Source: Ureibacillus manganicus DSM 26584 (GTDB lineage Bacteria; Bacillota; Bacilli; Bacillales_A; Planococcaceae). From it: a DNA stretch of 64,000 nucleotides. The notes below the pieces were generated by a model. That model was not told where the DNA came from. It worked only from the letters and a program-made list of their open reading frames with translations, and did no database searches. Position numbers and translations under genes: made by a program. Below are positions 27,225 to 35,600 of the stretch, piece after piece (positions within the stretch are counted from its first letter, which is position 1; the number at the start of each line of letters is the position of its first letter). Where the stretch lies: positions 62,001 to 126,000 of the forward strand of contig NZ_JPVN01000010.1 of the NCBI RefSeq assembly GCF_000772945.1, in the 5' to 3' direction.

Positions 27225-28538
27225 TTAGAAGAATAAAAAACCTATACTGATAATAATCCCTGTAAAAATAAGAACAAATAAACAGAATCCCATGATATCT
27301 TTTGCTCTTAAGCCAGCAATAGCTAGTGCAGGAAGCGCCCAGAATGGTTGAATCATATTTGTCCAAGCATCCCCCCATGCAATAGCCATTGCTGTTTTCG
27401 CATAATCAGCACCCATTGCTTGAGCAGCCTCGATCATAACAGGTGCTTGAACAGTCCACTGACCTCCACCTGAAGGAACAAAGAAGTTTACCAAACCAGC
27501 GGAGAAGAATGTAAATAGATAAAATGTATGCTCATTTGATATTGCAATGAACCACTCAGAAAATACAACTGCTAATCCTGATGCTGTCATCATGCCCATA
27601 ATTCCAGCATAGAACGGGAATTGAAATACGATACCACCAGTTGTTTTAATGGCATTTTGTACAGCAGCTAAGAAACGTTGTGGCGTACCGTGAAGAATTA
27701 TACCTGATATGATGAAGATTGTATTTACAATATTTAAATCTAAAGCAAAGCCTTTTGTTGCAAAGTGATAGATTAAATAAGTTACACCAATAAGGCCAAT
27801 TAAAATTGTTAATAGATAACTTCTTTCTGCCCAAGAAGCAAATGTTTTTTCAGCTGGAGGGAATTTTTGTTCTTCCTCCACTAATAGTTTTGGATCAACT
27901 TCAACAACATCTTCTTCTTTAGGCATCATGAATCGGTTAAAGAATGGTAATGTAATAATGATAACGATAACGATAAACAGGTTATATGAAGAAAAGATTG
28001 TTTGAGTTGTTGGGATTACACCTACTAAGTCTTCATAAAAATGCCCACTTGTTGCAATTGTCAATGGAATTGATCCTGCTAGACCTCCATGCCAAATAAC
28101 AAATCCAGAGTATGCACTTGCAATTAATAATCGATAGTCTACCTTTTTCACATGACGTGCAATTTCTTTGGCAAATAGTGCACCAATTACTAAACCAAAG
28201 CCCCAGTTAATCCAACTAGCAAGCAAAGATACAAAAGTAACCACAATTATAGCAGTGCTTGGTTTTGTTAATTTACTAGCAGAAAAAGTTAATAATTTTT
28301 TAAACACAGGGCTATTTGCTAGAACATGTCCAGCAGCTAGTACAACAACCATTTGCATTGTAAATGCTAATATCCCCCAAAATCCATTTCCCCAATGAAC
28401 AACCATATCTAATGGTGTAGATGGAGTTAAAACAACACCTAGAAATAATACGAGTACGGTTAAAATTGCAACGAAGATATAAGGATCTGGTAAGTATTTT
28501 TCCATAATTGTATTTGCGACCTTAGTCATAAACTTCAT
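27225..28538 (-). CDS. atoE: Short-chain fatty acid transporter, AtoE family
   Basis: Polytopic membrane protein of 437 aa with about eleven membrane segments. Family landmarks are LPDPYIFVAILT near the start, SWINWGFGLVIGALFAKE, YSGFVIWHGGLAGSIPL and NFFVPSGGGQWTVQAPVMIEAA. AtoE-type carriers import acetoacetate, butyrate and similar acids. The scoAB genes 1.7 kb away on the same strand activate such acids to CoA esters, so the neighbourhood fits. Site AGGAGG lies in front of the ATG. Distance to scoAB, with a DMT gene between, means separate transcription. Confidence 0.88.
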   Translation of the reverse strand: MKFMTKVANTIMEKYLPDPYIFVAILTVLVLFLGVVLTPSTPLDMVVHWGNGFWGILAFTMQMVVVLAAGHVLANSPVFKKLLTFSASKLTKPSTAIIVVTFVSLLASWINWGFGLVIGALFAKEIARHVKKVDYRLLIASAYSGFVIWHGGLAGSIPLTIATSGHFYEDLVGVIPTTQTIFSSYNLFIVIVIIITLPFFNRFMMPKEEDVVEVDPKLLVEEEQKFPPAEKTFASWAERSYLLTILIGLIGVTYLIYHFATKGFALDLNIVNTIFIISGIILHGTPQRFLAAVQNAIKTTGGIVFQFPFYAGIMGMMTASGLAVVFSEWFIAISNEHTFYLFTFFSAGLVNFFVPSGGGQWTVQAPVMIEAAQAMGADYAKTAMAIAWGDAWTNMIQPFWALPALAIAGLRAKDIMGFCLFVLIFTGIIISIGFLFF

Positions 28539-29096
28539 CTCAAATACCTCCTACTACGTTATTTTAAATTACATTTGCTGAGTATTAAGTTTAGTATGAA
28601 AGGAAAAGTATTTGGTTCATTTAAACAAGCTGTTGCAGATAAATAGTTTATGGATTCTATTAACAGCAGTAAGTTGTCCAAATTTAACAAGAACTCAACT
28701 TTTCTCCCAAATAAACTTTCAAGTACTCCCTTACCTTCTATTAATCTAGCTAACTACATTTTCTCTCTCCTAAGCTAAACTATTTTTTGTTTATATAGTT
28801 AGATAGGACATGATTGTGATTTTTTATCTCACTCTCGATTACAATAGTTTTATTATTATTTTTTAATAGTATCCTCCTTTTTATAATTTCGAATTTTCTG
28901 ATTTCAACTATAATTTTACAATAATCGAAATTAATGTCAATGCAAAAAATAGAAATAAAGCTACTTATTGTAGAAAATTTATTATATTTACAAAAACTTT
29001 ATATTATACCGATAATAGATTCATTAAATAGCAGAATATTAAAAAATATGAAATTTAGATGTTGTAATGTGCAATTGGTTAGTGCAATTATCATTT
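28539..29096. other. Upstream region of atoE with decayed or leader ORFs
   Basis: 558 bp without a clear gene. On the minus strand, TAGGAGAG is followed by ATG and at once TAG (28754-28759); after the TAG the frame stays open about 60 codons and ends just before the atoE ribosome site. Further upstream AAAGGAGG (about 28873-28880) has no ATG after it. This suggests a broken small gene or a start-stop leader. Confidence 0.35.
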
Positions 29097-30008
29097 CTAA
29101 TTTGTATGTAATGATTCTTCATTTTCCTTTCCATTTATAACGTTTGAGGGCTTATTAATTAAATAAATACTAAATATAATCAATACCATTCCTATAAATA
29201 AAGTTATTGTAAATGGTTCATTTAAGAAAATTGTGCCGATTAATACAGCTATCAAAGGAACAAGAAATGTAAATGAGCTTACTTTCCCCGCCTCGCCTTT
29301 GCCGATTAATTGATAATACAAAATAAAAGCTAATGCTACACCAAAAATCGCACCATAAACTAAGCAAACAATAAAGGAAACGTTCCATTCAATTGTACGT
29401 ATATCCTCCACTCCCAAGCCATAAAAAAACATACAAAGGCCACCAATTACATTATGTAAAGCAACCAACCATAGTGCATGCACGACATTACTTTTTACTT
29501 TTACATAGATTGTACCAATCGCCCAACCGATCGCCGTTATTAGTGCAAGCACAAATCCAATAGGTGCAATCTTACCGCTAATTCCATCTAAACTAACGAT
29601 TACAACACCTAAAAATCCTAGAAGTACTCCGATAAGTTTGATTCTAGTAAGTGGTTCTTGCAATATTGCCCAAGCAAGTATCACGACAAGTACTGGTTGT
29701 AAATATACAATGACCGAATATAAACCCGCTGGTAAATATTGCAGACCAATCGATTGAACTCCATAGAAAAGAATGACATTAAATATACTTGAGATTACAT
29801 AGACGGACCAATTTTCTTTCCAATTAATTAGTTTCCATTGAGGGATTAAGATTATAGAAAAGAAAAGTCCTGCAATAATTGAACGGATTCCTGAAAATAA
29901 TACTGGTGGTGAAAACTGTAAAGCATACTTATAAATAGGCCAAACAGATCCCCAAATACAGACAATCGACACTAGACTAATAATGGTTTTAATATTGCTA
30001 TTTTTCAC
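29097..30008 (-). CDS. EamA/DMT-family transporter
   Basis: 303-aa protein with ten membrane segments arranged as two EamA repeats (about 8-140 and 155-290); GVQSIGLQYLPAGLYSVIVYLQPVLV and VPLIAVLIGTIFLNEPFT are family hallmarks. Members export amino acids or metabolites, or serve as nucleotide-sugar carriers; the cargo cannot be told. The start is GTG with AAGGGATAA upstream. It lies behind the scoAB terminator, so it is a separate unit. Confidence 0.87.
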   Translation of the reverse strand: MKNSNIKTIISLVSIVCIWGSVWPIYKYALQFSPPVLFSGIRSIIAGLFFSIILIPQWKLINWKENWSVYVISSIFNVILFYGVQSIGLQYLPAGLYSVIVYLQPVLVVILAWAILQEPLTRIKLIGVLLGFLGVVIVSLDGISGKIAPIGFVLALITAIGWAIGTIYVKVKSNVVHALWLVALHNVIGGLCMFFYGLGVEDIRTIEWNVSFIVCLVYGAIFGVALAFILYYQLIGKGEAGKVSSFTFLVPLIAVLIGTIFLNEPFTITLFIGMVLIIFSIYLINKPSNVINGKENEESLHTN

Positions 30009-30072
30009 GTTAATTTATCCCTTCATCAAAGTAATACTTAACAATCCCCAAAAATTAGAAGATATTAACATT

Positions 30073-30118
30073 TAAAAAAGCTTCAAAACCTTATCATTAA
30101 GGAGTTGAAACTTTTTTG
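30073..30118 (-). terminator. Terminator after scoAB
   Basis: Minus strand AAAAAAGTTTCAAC..CCTTA / TAAGG..TTTGAAGCTTTTTT hairpin with T tail. A near twin of this sequence ends the tRNA-Arg gene at 52925-52972. Confidence 0.8.
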
Positions 30119-30187
30119 TTAAGCTCAAATCTCATTTGAACTAAAAGTACGTCCAGAAGGGTATCAACAAGTGAACAAAACTATCTA

Positions 30188-30832
30188 TTAAATTAGTGCA
30201 AAGTTAGTAGTATTAAATTTAGCTTCTGTTTTCTCTTTTAATTCTTCTAGAGTTACACCATCAGCGAGTTCAATTAATTCCATTCCGTTTGGGGTAAAGT
30301 CGAATACAGCTAAATCCGTGATTAACCGATCTACCACACCCTTACCAGTTAAAGGTAATGAGCAACTACTTTTCACTTTAGACTCACCGTATTTGTTTAC
30401 ATGTTCCATAATAACAACAACACGTTTAGCACCTACAACAAGGTCCATTGCTCCACCCATACCTTTAATCATCTTGCCGGGTATTACCCAATTCGCTAAA
30501 TCACCATTTTCTGAAACTTCCATCCCGCCTAAAATGGCAACATCAATATGTCCACCACGTATCATAGCGAAGGATTCAGCACTATCAAAAAATGATGCAC
30601 CAGGATTTGCAGTTACAGTTTCTTTACCAGCATTAATTAGATCAGCATCAATTTCAGCTTCTGTTGGATATGGTCCTATACCTAGTAAACCATTTTCTGA
30701 CTGTAACATAACATTGATATCAGGTGAAATTGCATTAGCAACTAAGGTAGGTAAACCTATACCTAAATTCACATACATACCATCTTTTATTTCTTGTACT
30801 GCTCTTTGAACAATTGTGTCTCTACTGTTCAT
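30188..30832 (-). CDS. scoB: 3-oxoacid CoA-transferase subunit B
   Basis: Beta subunit of succinyl-CoA:3-oxoacid CoA-transferase or a similar short-chain acyl transferase. The catalytic Glu is in the family motif SENGLLG (about residue 45), with NLGIGLPTL before it and [12 protein letters not shown] later. 214 aa is usual. The ATG overlaps the scoA stop by 4 bp. With atoE it provides uptake and activation of acetoacetate or butyrate. Confidence 0.93.
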   Translation of the reverse strand: MNSRDTIVQRAVQEIKDGMYVNLGIGLPTLVANAISPDINVMLQSENGLLGIGPYPTEAEIDADLINAGKETVTANPGASFFDSAESFAMIRGGHIDVAILGGMEVSENGDLANWVIPGKMIKGMGGAMDLVVGAKRVVVIMEHVNKYGESKVKSSCSLPLTGKGVVDRLITDLAVFDFTPNGMELIELADGVTLEELKEKTEAKFNTTNFALI

Positions 30833-31536
30833 ACAATTGACGCCTCCCTTACTGTACGACGTTCAATAGTTTTTTCATAATTATCTCCAAGTAAAATATG
30901 CTGAACATATACACCTGGAGTATGGATTTCATCTGGATCTAGTTCTCCAACTTCAACAAGTTCTTCAACTTCTACAAAGGTAATCTTCCCAGCAGTTGCA
31001 GCTAATGGATTAAAGTTTCTAGCAGTTTTACGATAAACTAGATTTCCAGACTTATCGCCCTTCCATGCTTTTACAAAGGCAAAATCTGCTACAATGGCTT
31101 TTTCTAAAATGTACTCTTTTCCATCAAACACTTTAGAATCCTTGCCATCCGCGATTACAGTTCCCACTCCAGTAGCTGTATAAAAGGCTGGGATGCCAGC
31201 ACCACCTGCACGAAGTCGCTCTGCTAATGTACCTTGCGGACAAAGTTCTACCTCTAAATCGCCGTTTAATAATTGTTGTTCAAACGTTTTATTTTCACCC
31301 ACGTAAGAAGCAATCATTTTTTTTACTTGTTTGTTTTCCAATAATACGCCTAAACCATGATGATCCGTTCCACAGTTATTACTAATAATTGTTAAATTTT
31401 TTACACCTGTTTCTTTAAGTGCATAAATGAGTTTTTCTGGAATTCCCGATAAACCAAATCCACCAACAGCTATTGATGCTCCATCTGGAATTTGTCGAAC
31501 GGCTTCTTCAAAAGAATCTAATACTTTACCAATCAT
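30829..31536 (-). CDS. scoA: 3-oxoacid CoA-transferase subunit A
   Basis: Alpha subunit with the N-terminal CoA-binding [13 protein letters not shown] and the conserved [14 protein letters not shown] and [18 protein letters not shown]. Start set at the ATG at 31536, seven bases after GAGGTGG; the longer frame starts with a GTG upstream of that site. 235 aa is normal. It is first in the operon, just behind a promoter and an inverted repeat next to a LysR gene that probably controls it. Confidence 0.93.
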   Translation of the reverse strand: MIGKVLDSFEEAVRQIPDGASIAVGGFGLSGIPEKLIYALKETGVKNLTIISNNCGTDHHGLGVLLENKQVKKMIASYVGENKTFEQQLLNGDLEVELCPQGTLAERLRAGGAGIPAFYTATGVGTVIADGKDSKVFDGKEYILEKAIVADFAFVKAWKGDKSGNLVYRKTARNFNPLAATAGKITFVEVEELVEVGELDPDEIHTPGVYVQHILLGDNYEKTIERRTVREASIV

Positions 31537-31560
31537 ATAATTCCACCTCACTTTTTATTC

Positions 31561-31629
31561 ATTATAACAATTTTCATAAAATAACAAAAATTCATAATAA
31601 TTATATGGTTTATTCTAAAATGGAATAAA
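31561..31629 (-). promoter_or_regulatory. scoAB promoter and upstream inverted repeat
   Basis: A perfect -10 TATAAT (31561-31566, minus strand) has TTTTTG at 18 bp or TTGTTA at 15 bp as -35. Upstream, TTTATTC-7nt-GAATAAA (31609-31629) is a palindrome at the place expected for LysR activator binding. The LysR gene ends 15 bp away. Confidence 0.55.
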
Positions 31630-31644
31630 TTACACAGACTATTG

Positions 31645-32514
31645 CTAATTAATACACTCTAACAAGAATTTTTGCACAGCATAGGGAATATAGGCATTGC
31701 GTTTGGTAATGACCCCCACTTTCCATTCCATTCGTTCAGACAACTTAACTATTTTTATTTTAGGATTAGATTGTTTAGTATAAATAGCACGTGGTAATAA
31801 AGTGACCCCAAGATTCGCAGCGACTAATTCAATAATTACATCCCATTGAGAACTTTCAAATGCTATAAAAGGATTAAAACCAGCTGTATTACAAGCATCA
31901 ATCACACGATCATGAAGCGTAAAATCTCTGTTAAATAAAATAAATGACTCCTCTTTTAACTCTTCAATTGAAATAATCTCCCTATCTGCAAAAAAGTGGT
32001 CATCACTAACAAATAATACAAACTCATCTTCGATAAATACTTTCGTATCAAATTTTTGTTCATCTATTGGCAATACTACAAAACCAACATGTACTATGCC
32101 TTCTTCTACAAGTTCTCCTATTCTTTTTGCTCCCAGCTCAGTTAATTGTAAAGTAACATTTGGATAAACAGTATTAAACTTTGAAGCTATTTTTGAAAAA
32201 AAAAGTGTACCTATTAAAGGTGGTATACCAACTTTCACCTCTCCAAATTCTACTTTTTTTAAATCACTCAATAATACCTCAAGCTCATCTACTAGCTGAA
32301 AAATCTTCATGCTTTGTGAATACACAATACTCCCTGCATCGGTTAAAGCTAGGGATTTTGTTGAGCGCTCTAACAATTTTACTTGCAGTTCCTTTTCTAA
32401 TGATTTTAGGCTCTTACTCAATGTTGGTTGTGATACATACATTTCTTCAGCAGCCTTTGTAAAACTACCCTGTTGTACTACTTTTAGAAATACGTATAAA
32501 TCTTTAAGTTCCAT
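31645..32514 (-). CDS. LysR-family regulator, probably of scoAB
   Basis: 289-aa LysR protein: N-terminal winged helix (FLKVVQQGSFTKAAEEMYVSQPTLSKSLKSLEKEL), then an effector domain of two lobes (about 90-285; VKVGIPPLIGTLFF, LTELGAKRIGELVEEG). It is encoded just upstream of scoAB on the same strand, with a palindrome in the gap, so control of scoAB is likely. Effector could be a fatty or oxo acid; not shown. The site AGGAG precedes the ATG. Confidence 0.87.
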   Translation of the reverse strand: MELKDLYVFLKVVQQGSFTKAAEEMYVSQPTLSKSLKSLEKELQVKLLERSTKSLALTDAGSIVYSQSMKIFQLVDELEVLLSDLKKVEFGEVKVGIPPLIGTLFFSKIASKFNTVYPNVTLQLTELGAKRIGELVEEGIVHVGFVVLPIDEQKFDTKVFIEDEFVLFVSDDHFFADREIISIEELKEESFILFNRDFTLHDRVIDACNTAGFNPFIAFESSQWDVIIELVAANLGVTLLPRAIYTKQSNPKIKIVKLSERMEWKVGVITKRNAYIPYAVQKFLLECIN

Positions 32515-32542
32515 AGAAATCTCCTATTCACTTTTATAGATT

Positions 32543-32590
32543 CTAAAAAAAGCGAGTAAAACATTATCTTAAATGCTTACTCACTTTTAG
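32543..32590 (-). promoter_or_regulatory. Terminator-like hairpin just upstream of the LysR gene
   Basis: TTACTC / GAGTAA with flanking CTTTT / AAAAG pairing; the minus strand continues with seven T and the LysR start is 30 bp on. It could be a transcription attenuator in the leader. Alternatively it only overlaps the promoter: TTTACT and TATAAA with 16-bp spacing also lie here. Confidence 0.4.
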
Positions 32591-32806
32591 ACTTACTATT
32601 TAATAGACCATATTCAAACCTATTTTAACATAAATACTAATCTCTTTAATTGTATTTATCTGAATTTTTAGTTACTGATAATCAATTGATAAACTAGATC
32701 ATTCCAGAAAGTTAATTTTCTTTAAATTATATTCACAAGCTTTTAAGAAATATTGTAACTTTTATGTTAAAATACGACATGTATTTACAGAAAGGTTAAA
32801 TCTAAA

Positions 32807-33667
32807 ATGAAGATAATAAAAAAGCAGAAAAAGATATACACTGAATATTTTACGATTATCATTGGATCAGTATTAGTTGGATTAGCCTATAATATGTTTT
32901 TTTTACCGGCTAAATTGGCAGCGGGTGGGGTATCTGGTATAAGTACAATTCTTTACGAAATGTATCTGTTTAATCCCGCTTATGTACAATGGTTGATTAA
33001 TATTCCATTATTTTTTATCGGTCTTATTCTTCTAGGAAAAGACTTTAGCTTAAAGACATTAGTTGGGACTTTTTTCGTCCCTTTTACGATTTGGATTAGT
33101 GCTGATATTCCCTTTAAAATCGATAATCCTTTGCTAGCCGCAATCTATGGGGGGATTCTCTTAGGGGTAGGTCTTGGTATTGTTTATCGTGGAAACGGAT
33201 CTACAGGTGGGTTAGCAACAGTTGCTCAAATCCTAAAAAAATATACGGGGTTCTCAAGTGGGTATTCCCAGTTAATCGTCGATGGTGTTGTTGTTATTAG
33301 TTCTGCTCTAGTATTTAACTTGGAGTTAGCTTTATATGCAATGATTGCCATATATGTGACAAGCAAGGTAATTGACTTTGTCCAACTGCAAACTTCGCCA
33401 TCAAAACTCGTCCTAATTATTACTGAACAGGAAGAACAAATACAAGCCATTATTAATGAGGAAATTGATCGAGGTTTAACTAAAGTACGTTCTATAGGTG
33501 GATATTCGAACAAAGAGAAAACAATGATTTTATGCGTAGTCGAACAGCAAGAAGCGATCTATTTGAAAAAAGTATTGAATGAACAAGAACCGAATTCCTT
33601 TGTCGTATTCCTTAATGCTTCTGAAATACTTGGTCGTGGCTTCTCTGTACCAAAGTATTATGAATAG
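32807..33667 (+). CDS. YitT-family membrane protein
   Basis: YitT proteins have five or six membrane segments (here about residues 14-175; FFLPAKLAAGGVSGISTILYE, YRGNGSTGGLATVAQIL) and a soluble DUF2179 domain (about 200-280; RGLTKVRSIGGYSNKEKTMIL). 286 aa is typical. Function unknown in general. The ribosome site is weak (GAAAGG, 11 bases before the ATG). Single gene ending in a strong terminator. Confidence 0.88.
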   Translation: MKIIKKQKKIYTEYFTIIIGSVLVGLAYNMFFLPAKLAAGGVSGISTILYEMYLFNPAYVQWLINIPLFFIGLILLGKDFSLKTLVGTFFVPFTIWISADIPFKIDNPLLAAIYGGILLGVGLGIVYRGNGSTGGLATVAQILKKYTGFSSGYSQLIVDGVVVISSALVFNLELALYAMIAIYVTSKVIDFVQLQTSPSKLVLIITEQEEQIQAIINEEIDRGLTKVRSIGGYSNKEKTMILCVVEQQEAIYLKKVLNEQEPNSFVVFLNASEILGRGFSVPKYYE

Positions 33668-33750
33668 TTTTTTGACGAATTACCCTTCGTGAGCTAGTAG
33701 AGTCAATTTACTTACATTACACAATCTACGGTATTGCTCTACGCACAAAT

Positions 33751-33788
33751 AAAAATGGAATACACGCTACTAGCTGTATTCCATTTTT
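33751..33788. terminator. Bidirectional terminator between YitT and SLH genes
   Basis: AAAAATGGAATACA / TGTATTCCATTTTT, perfect 14-bp stem, 10-nt loop, T runs on both strands; serves both convergent genes. Confidence 0.9.
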
Positions 33789-33865
33789 TATATTATTTAG
33801 TTTGGACTTACTAGAATTTTCCCTAGGTTTTTGTCTATTAATATTGAAAGGGTTCAAGCCCATTT

Positions 33866-35374
33866 CTATTTTAATCTGTAGCTTTTTTCTATAGCACGTG
33901 CCAAGAAGACTGCGAATTCTTCTCTTTTAATAGTAGATTTCGGATTAAACGTGGTAGCTGTTGCACCACTTGTAATACCTGCTGCATACAGACGAGCTAC
34001 TGAGTCGGCGAACCACTGGTCTTTTATATCAGTAAATGGATGGCTACTAGATGGTGCTGGAAAATTATAAATTCTTTGTAAAACTGCTGCCATTTCACTT
34101 CTTGTCAGTATTTTATCAGGTTCAAATGTGCTAGCACTATAACCCATAAATAACCCTTCGTCAACCGATGCAGCAATTGCATCATAATATTTATGATCCT
34201 TTGGAACGTCCTTAAATCCAGGATCAGGTCGGTTGGCAAGTGAAACATTTTGCGCACGGTTGATCAATAATACGGCTTGCCAACGAGTTAAACCTTGACC
34301 TATCCCAAAGTTGTCTACTGAAACTCCTTTTATAATGTCTTTTTCAGCTAAATAATAAATTTCCTCTTTAGCCCAATGATTGGTAGGTACATCTTTAAAA
34401 GTGATAGTCGGAGTTGGTGTTGGTACTGTTGAAGTAGAGTAGTCTAAATAGCTAGACGCTACATATCCCACTGTCCCGTTACTTGTTTTCACAGGATACC
34501 AAACAAAATGGTTTTTATTCGTAGCTCCTTCGTCATATTCAAATGGACCTGTTATCGTTACAATTTCGCTTTCACTCAAAGTACCTTTAATGGTACTAGT
34601 TGAAGTAGTAGGACGTGGTCTAATTTTCACATTATTAGCAGTTACTTTAACCTGTTGATTTGTATTAAATTGATGCTTGGATTTTGTAAATGGTGCATCA
34701 AAGTCATAATTCAAAGTAACAAATTTAATATTTTCACTACTGCTAGATTCATACTGGAAATTTTCCCGTGAAAAAGGCAGCTCTGCTAAATCTATTAATC
34801 CGAAATTCTCAATGATTCGGAAAATCTTTTCTTGATACGCACTTGTATTTCTTTCACCAGTTGCTTGGACAATTGGACTATTTACCGGCTTAGTACCGTT
34901 ATAAGCCATGACAGCAAAGTACCAATTTTCCAATACATCCCTGTCTCCATCATTTATACGAGGTAAATCCTTTCGGTCAAACATACGAGCAAGAATTTCT
35001 ACCCCCGCCTGTATATTATAGACAATATCATTTTTTAGGCGATCTTCATCATAGCCAGCCTGATTGGTAATCTGCATAATCCCGATTCCGTTGTCGGCTG
35101 TTACAATCACTTCACCGTTTTTATCGAAATGTCGCCAACCACCGCTTTCACCTTCAGCTATTGCCTTCACTATTTCAGGAGGAACATCATAGTGTAGCGC
35201 AGTTTCAGTTAACAAACAGTTCATCATAGAAAAATCTGGGTTTATCTTCGCTACCGAATCATACTCACATGTGTTGGTAATATCATTAGCAAATACATTG
35301 TTTTCTACATTAATCGATAAAGAAAAGGCGCCAATGGCCATAACACTAATCAAAGGTTTCAACATTTTTTTCAT
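33866..35374 (-). CDS. Surface protein: lytic transglycosylase-like + SH3b + three SLH domains
   Basis: Signal peptide (1-29, ending VFA). An SLT/lysozyme-like domain (about 50-190) has the catalytic Glu E76 in IAEGESGGW, then GIGIMQIT and VMAYNG, the usual transglycosylase marks. An SH3b domain follows (about 243-315; VKIRPRPTTSTSTIKGTL). Three SLH repeats end the protein (from about 325; FKDVPTNHWAKEEI, FKDVPKDHKYYDAI, FTDIKDQWFADSV), anchoring it to secondary wall polymer. Likely a wall-bound murein hydrolase. Monocistronic. Confidence 0.9.
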   Translation of the reverse strand: MKKMLKPLISVMAIGAFSLSINVENNVFANDITNTCEYDSVAKINPDFSMMNCLLTETALHYDVPPEIVKAIAEGESGGWRHFDKNGEVIVTADNGIGIMQITNQAGYDEDRLKNDIVYNIQAGVEILARMFDRKDLPRINDGDRDVLENWYFAVMAYNGTKPVNSPIVQATGERNTSAYQEKIFRIIENFGLIDLAELPFSRENFQYESSSSENIKFVTLNYDFDAPFTKSKHQFNTNQQVKVTANNVKIRPRPTTSTSTIKGTLSESEIVTITGPFEYDEGATNKNHFVWYPVKTSNGTVGYVASSYLDYSTSTVPTPTPTITFKDVPTNHWAKEEIYYLAEKDIIKGVSVDNFGIGQGLTRWQAVLLINRAQNVSLANRPDPGFKDVPKDHKYYDAIAASVDEGLFMGYSASTFEPDKILTRSEMAAVLQRIYNFPAPSSSHPFTDIKDQWFADSVARLYAAGITSGATATTFNPKSTIKREEFAVFLARAIEKSYRLK

Positions 35375-35503
35375 ATTTGACTATAACACTACCTTTCATA
35401 TTATCTTAAATTAAGAGCCTTTAAATTAATGGTAACATAAACCCAAAAGTTGGGACAGAGGAATATATAATGTTTCATTAGGGAGTTGGTTGGGATAATG
35501 GAC

Positions 35504-35537
35504 ATAAAAAAACCTTCCATTTCAATTGAATTGGAAG
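35504..35537 (-). terminator. Terminator of the helicase gene
   Basis: CTTCCA / TGGAAG around the palindrome TTCAATTGAA, then seven T on the minus strand. Confidence 0.75.
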
Positions 35538-35600
35538 ATAATTTATTGAAGATTTTATAAAAAAGGGTACTACTAACCCAGTACAAAGATCAAATGCTTT

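Noticed and set aside
28934-29140. 68-codon frame next to the EamA gene
   Set aside because: No ribosome site, overlaps the 3' end of a real gene, very AT-rich composition.
30318-30809. 163-codon frame opposite scoB
   Set aside because: Antisense to a well-conserved gene; composition typical of a mirror frame.
35401-35586. 61-codon frame between the SLH and helicase genes
   Set aside because: Contains the helicase terminator and lacks a ribosome site.
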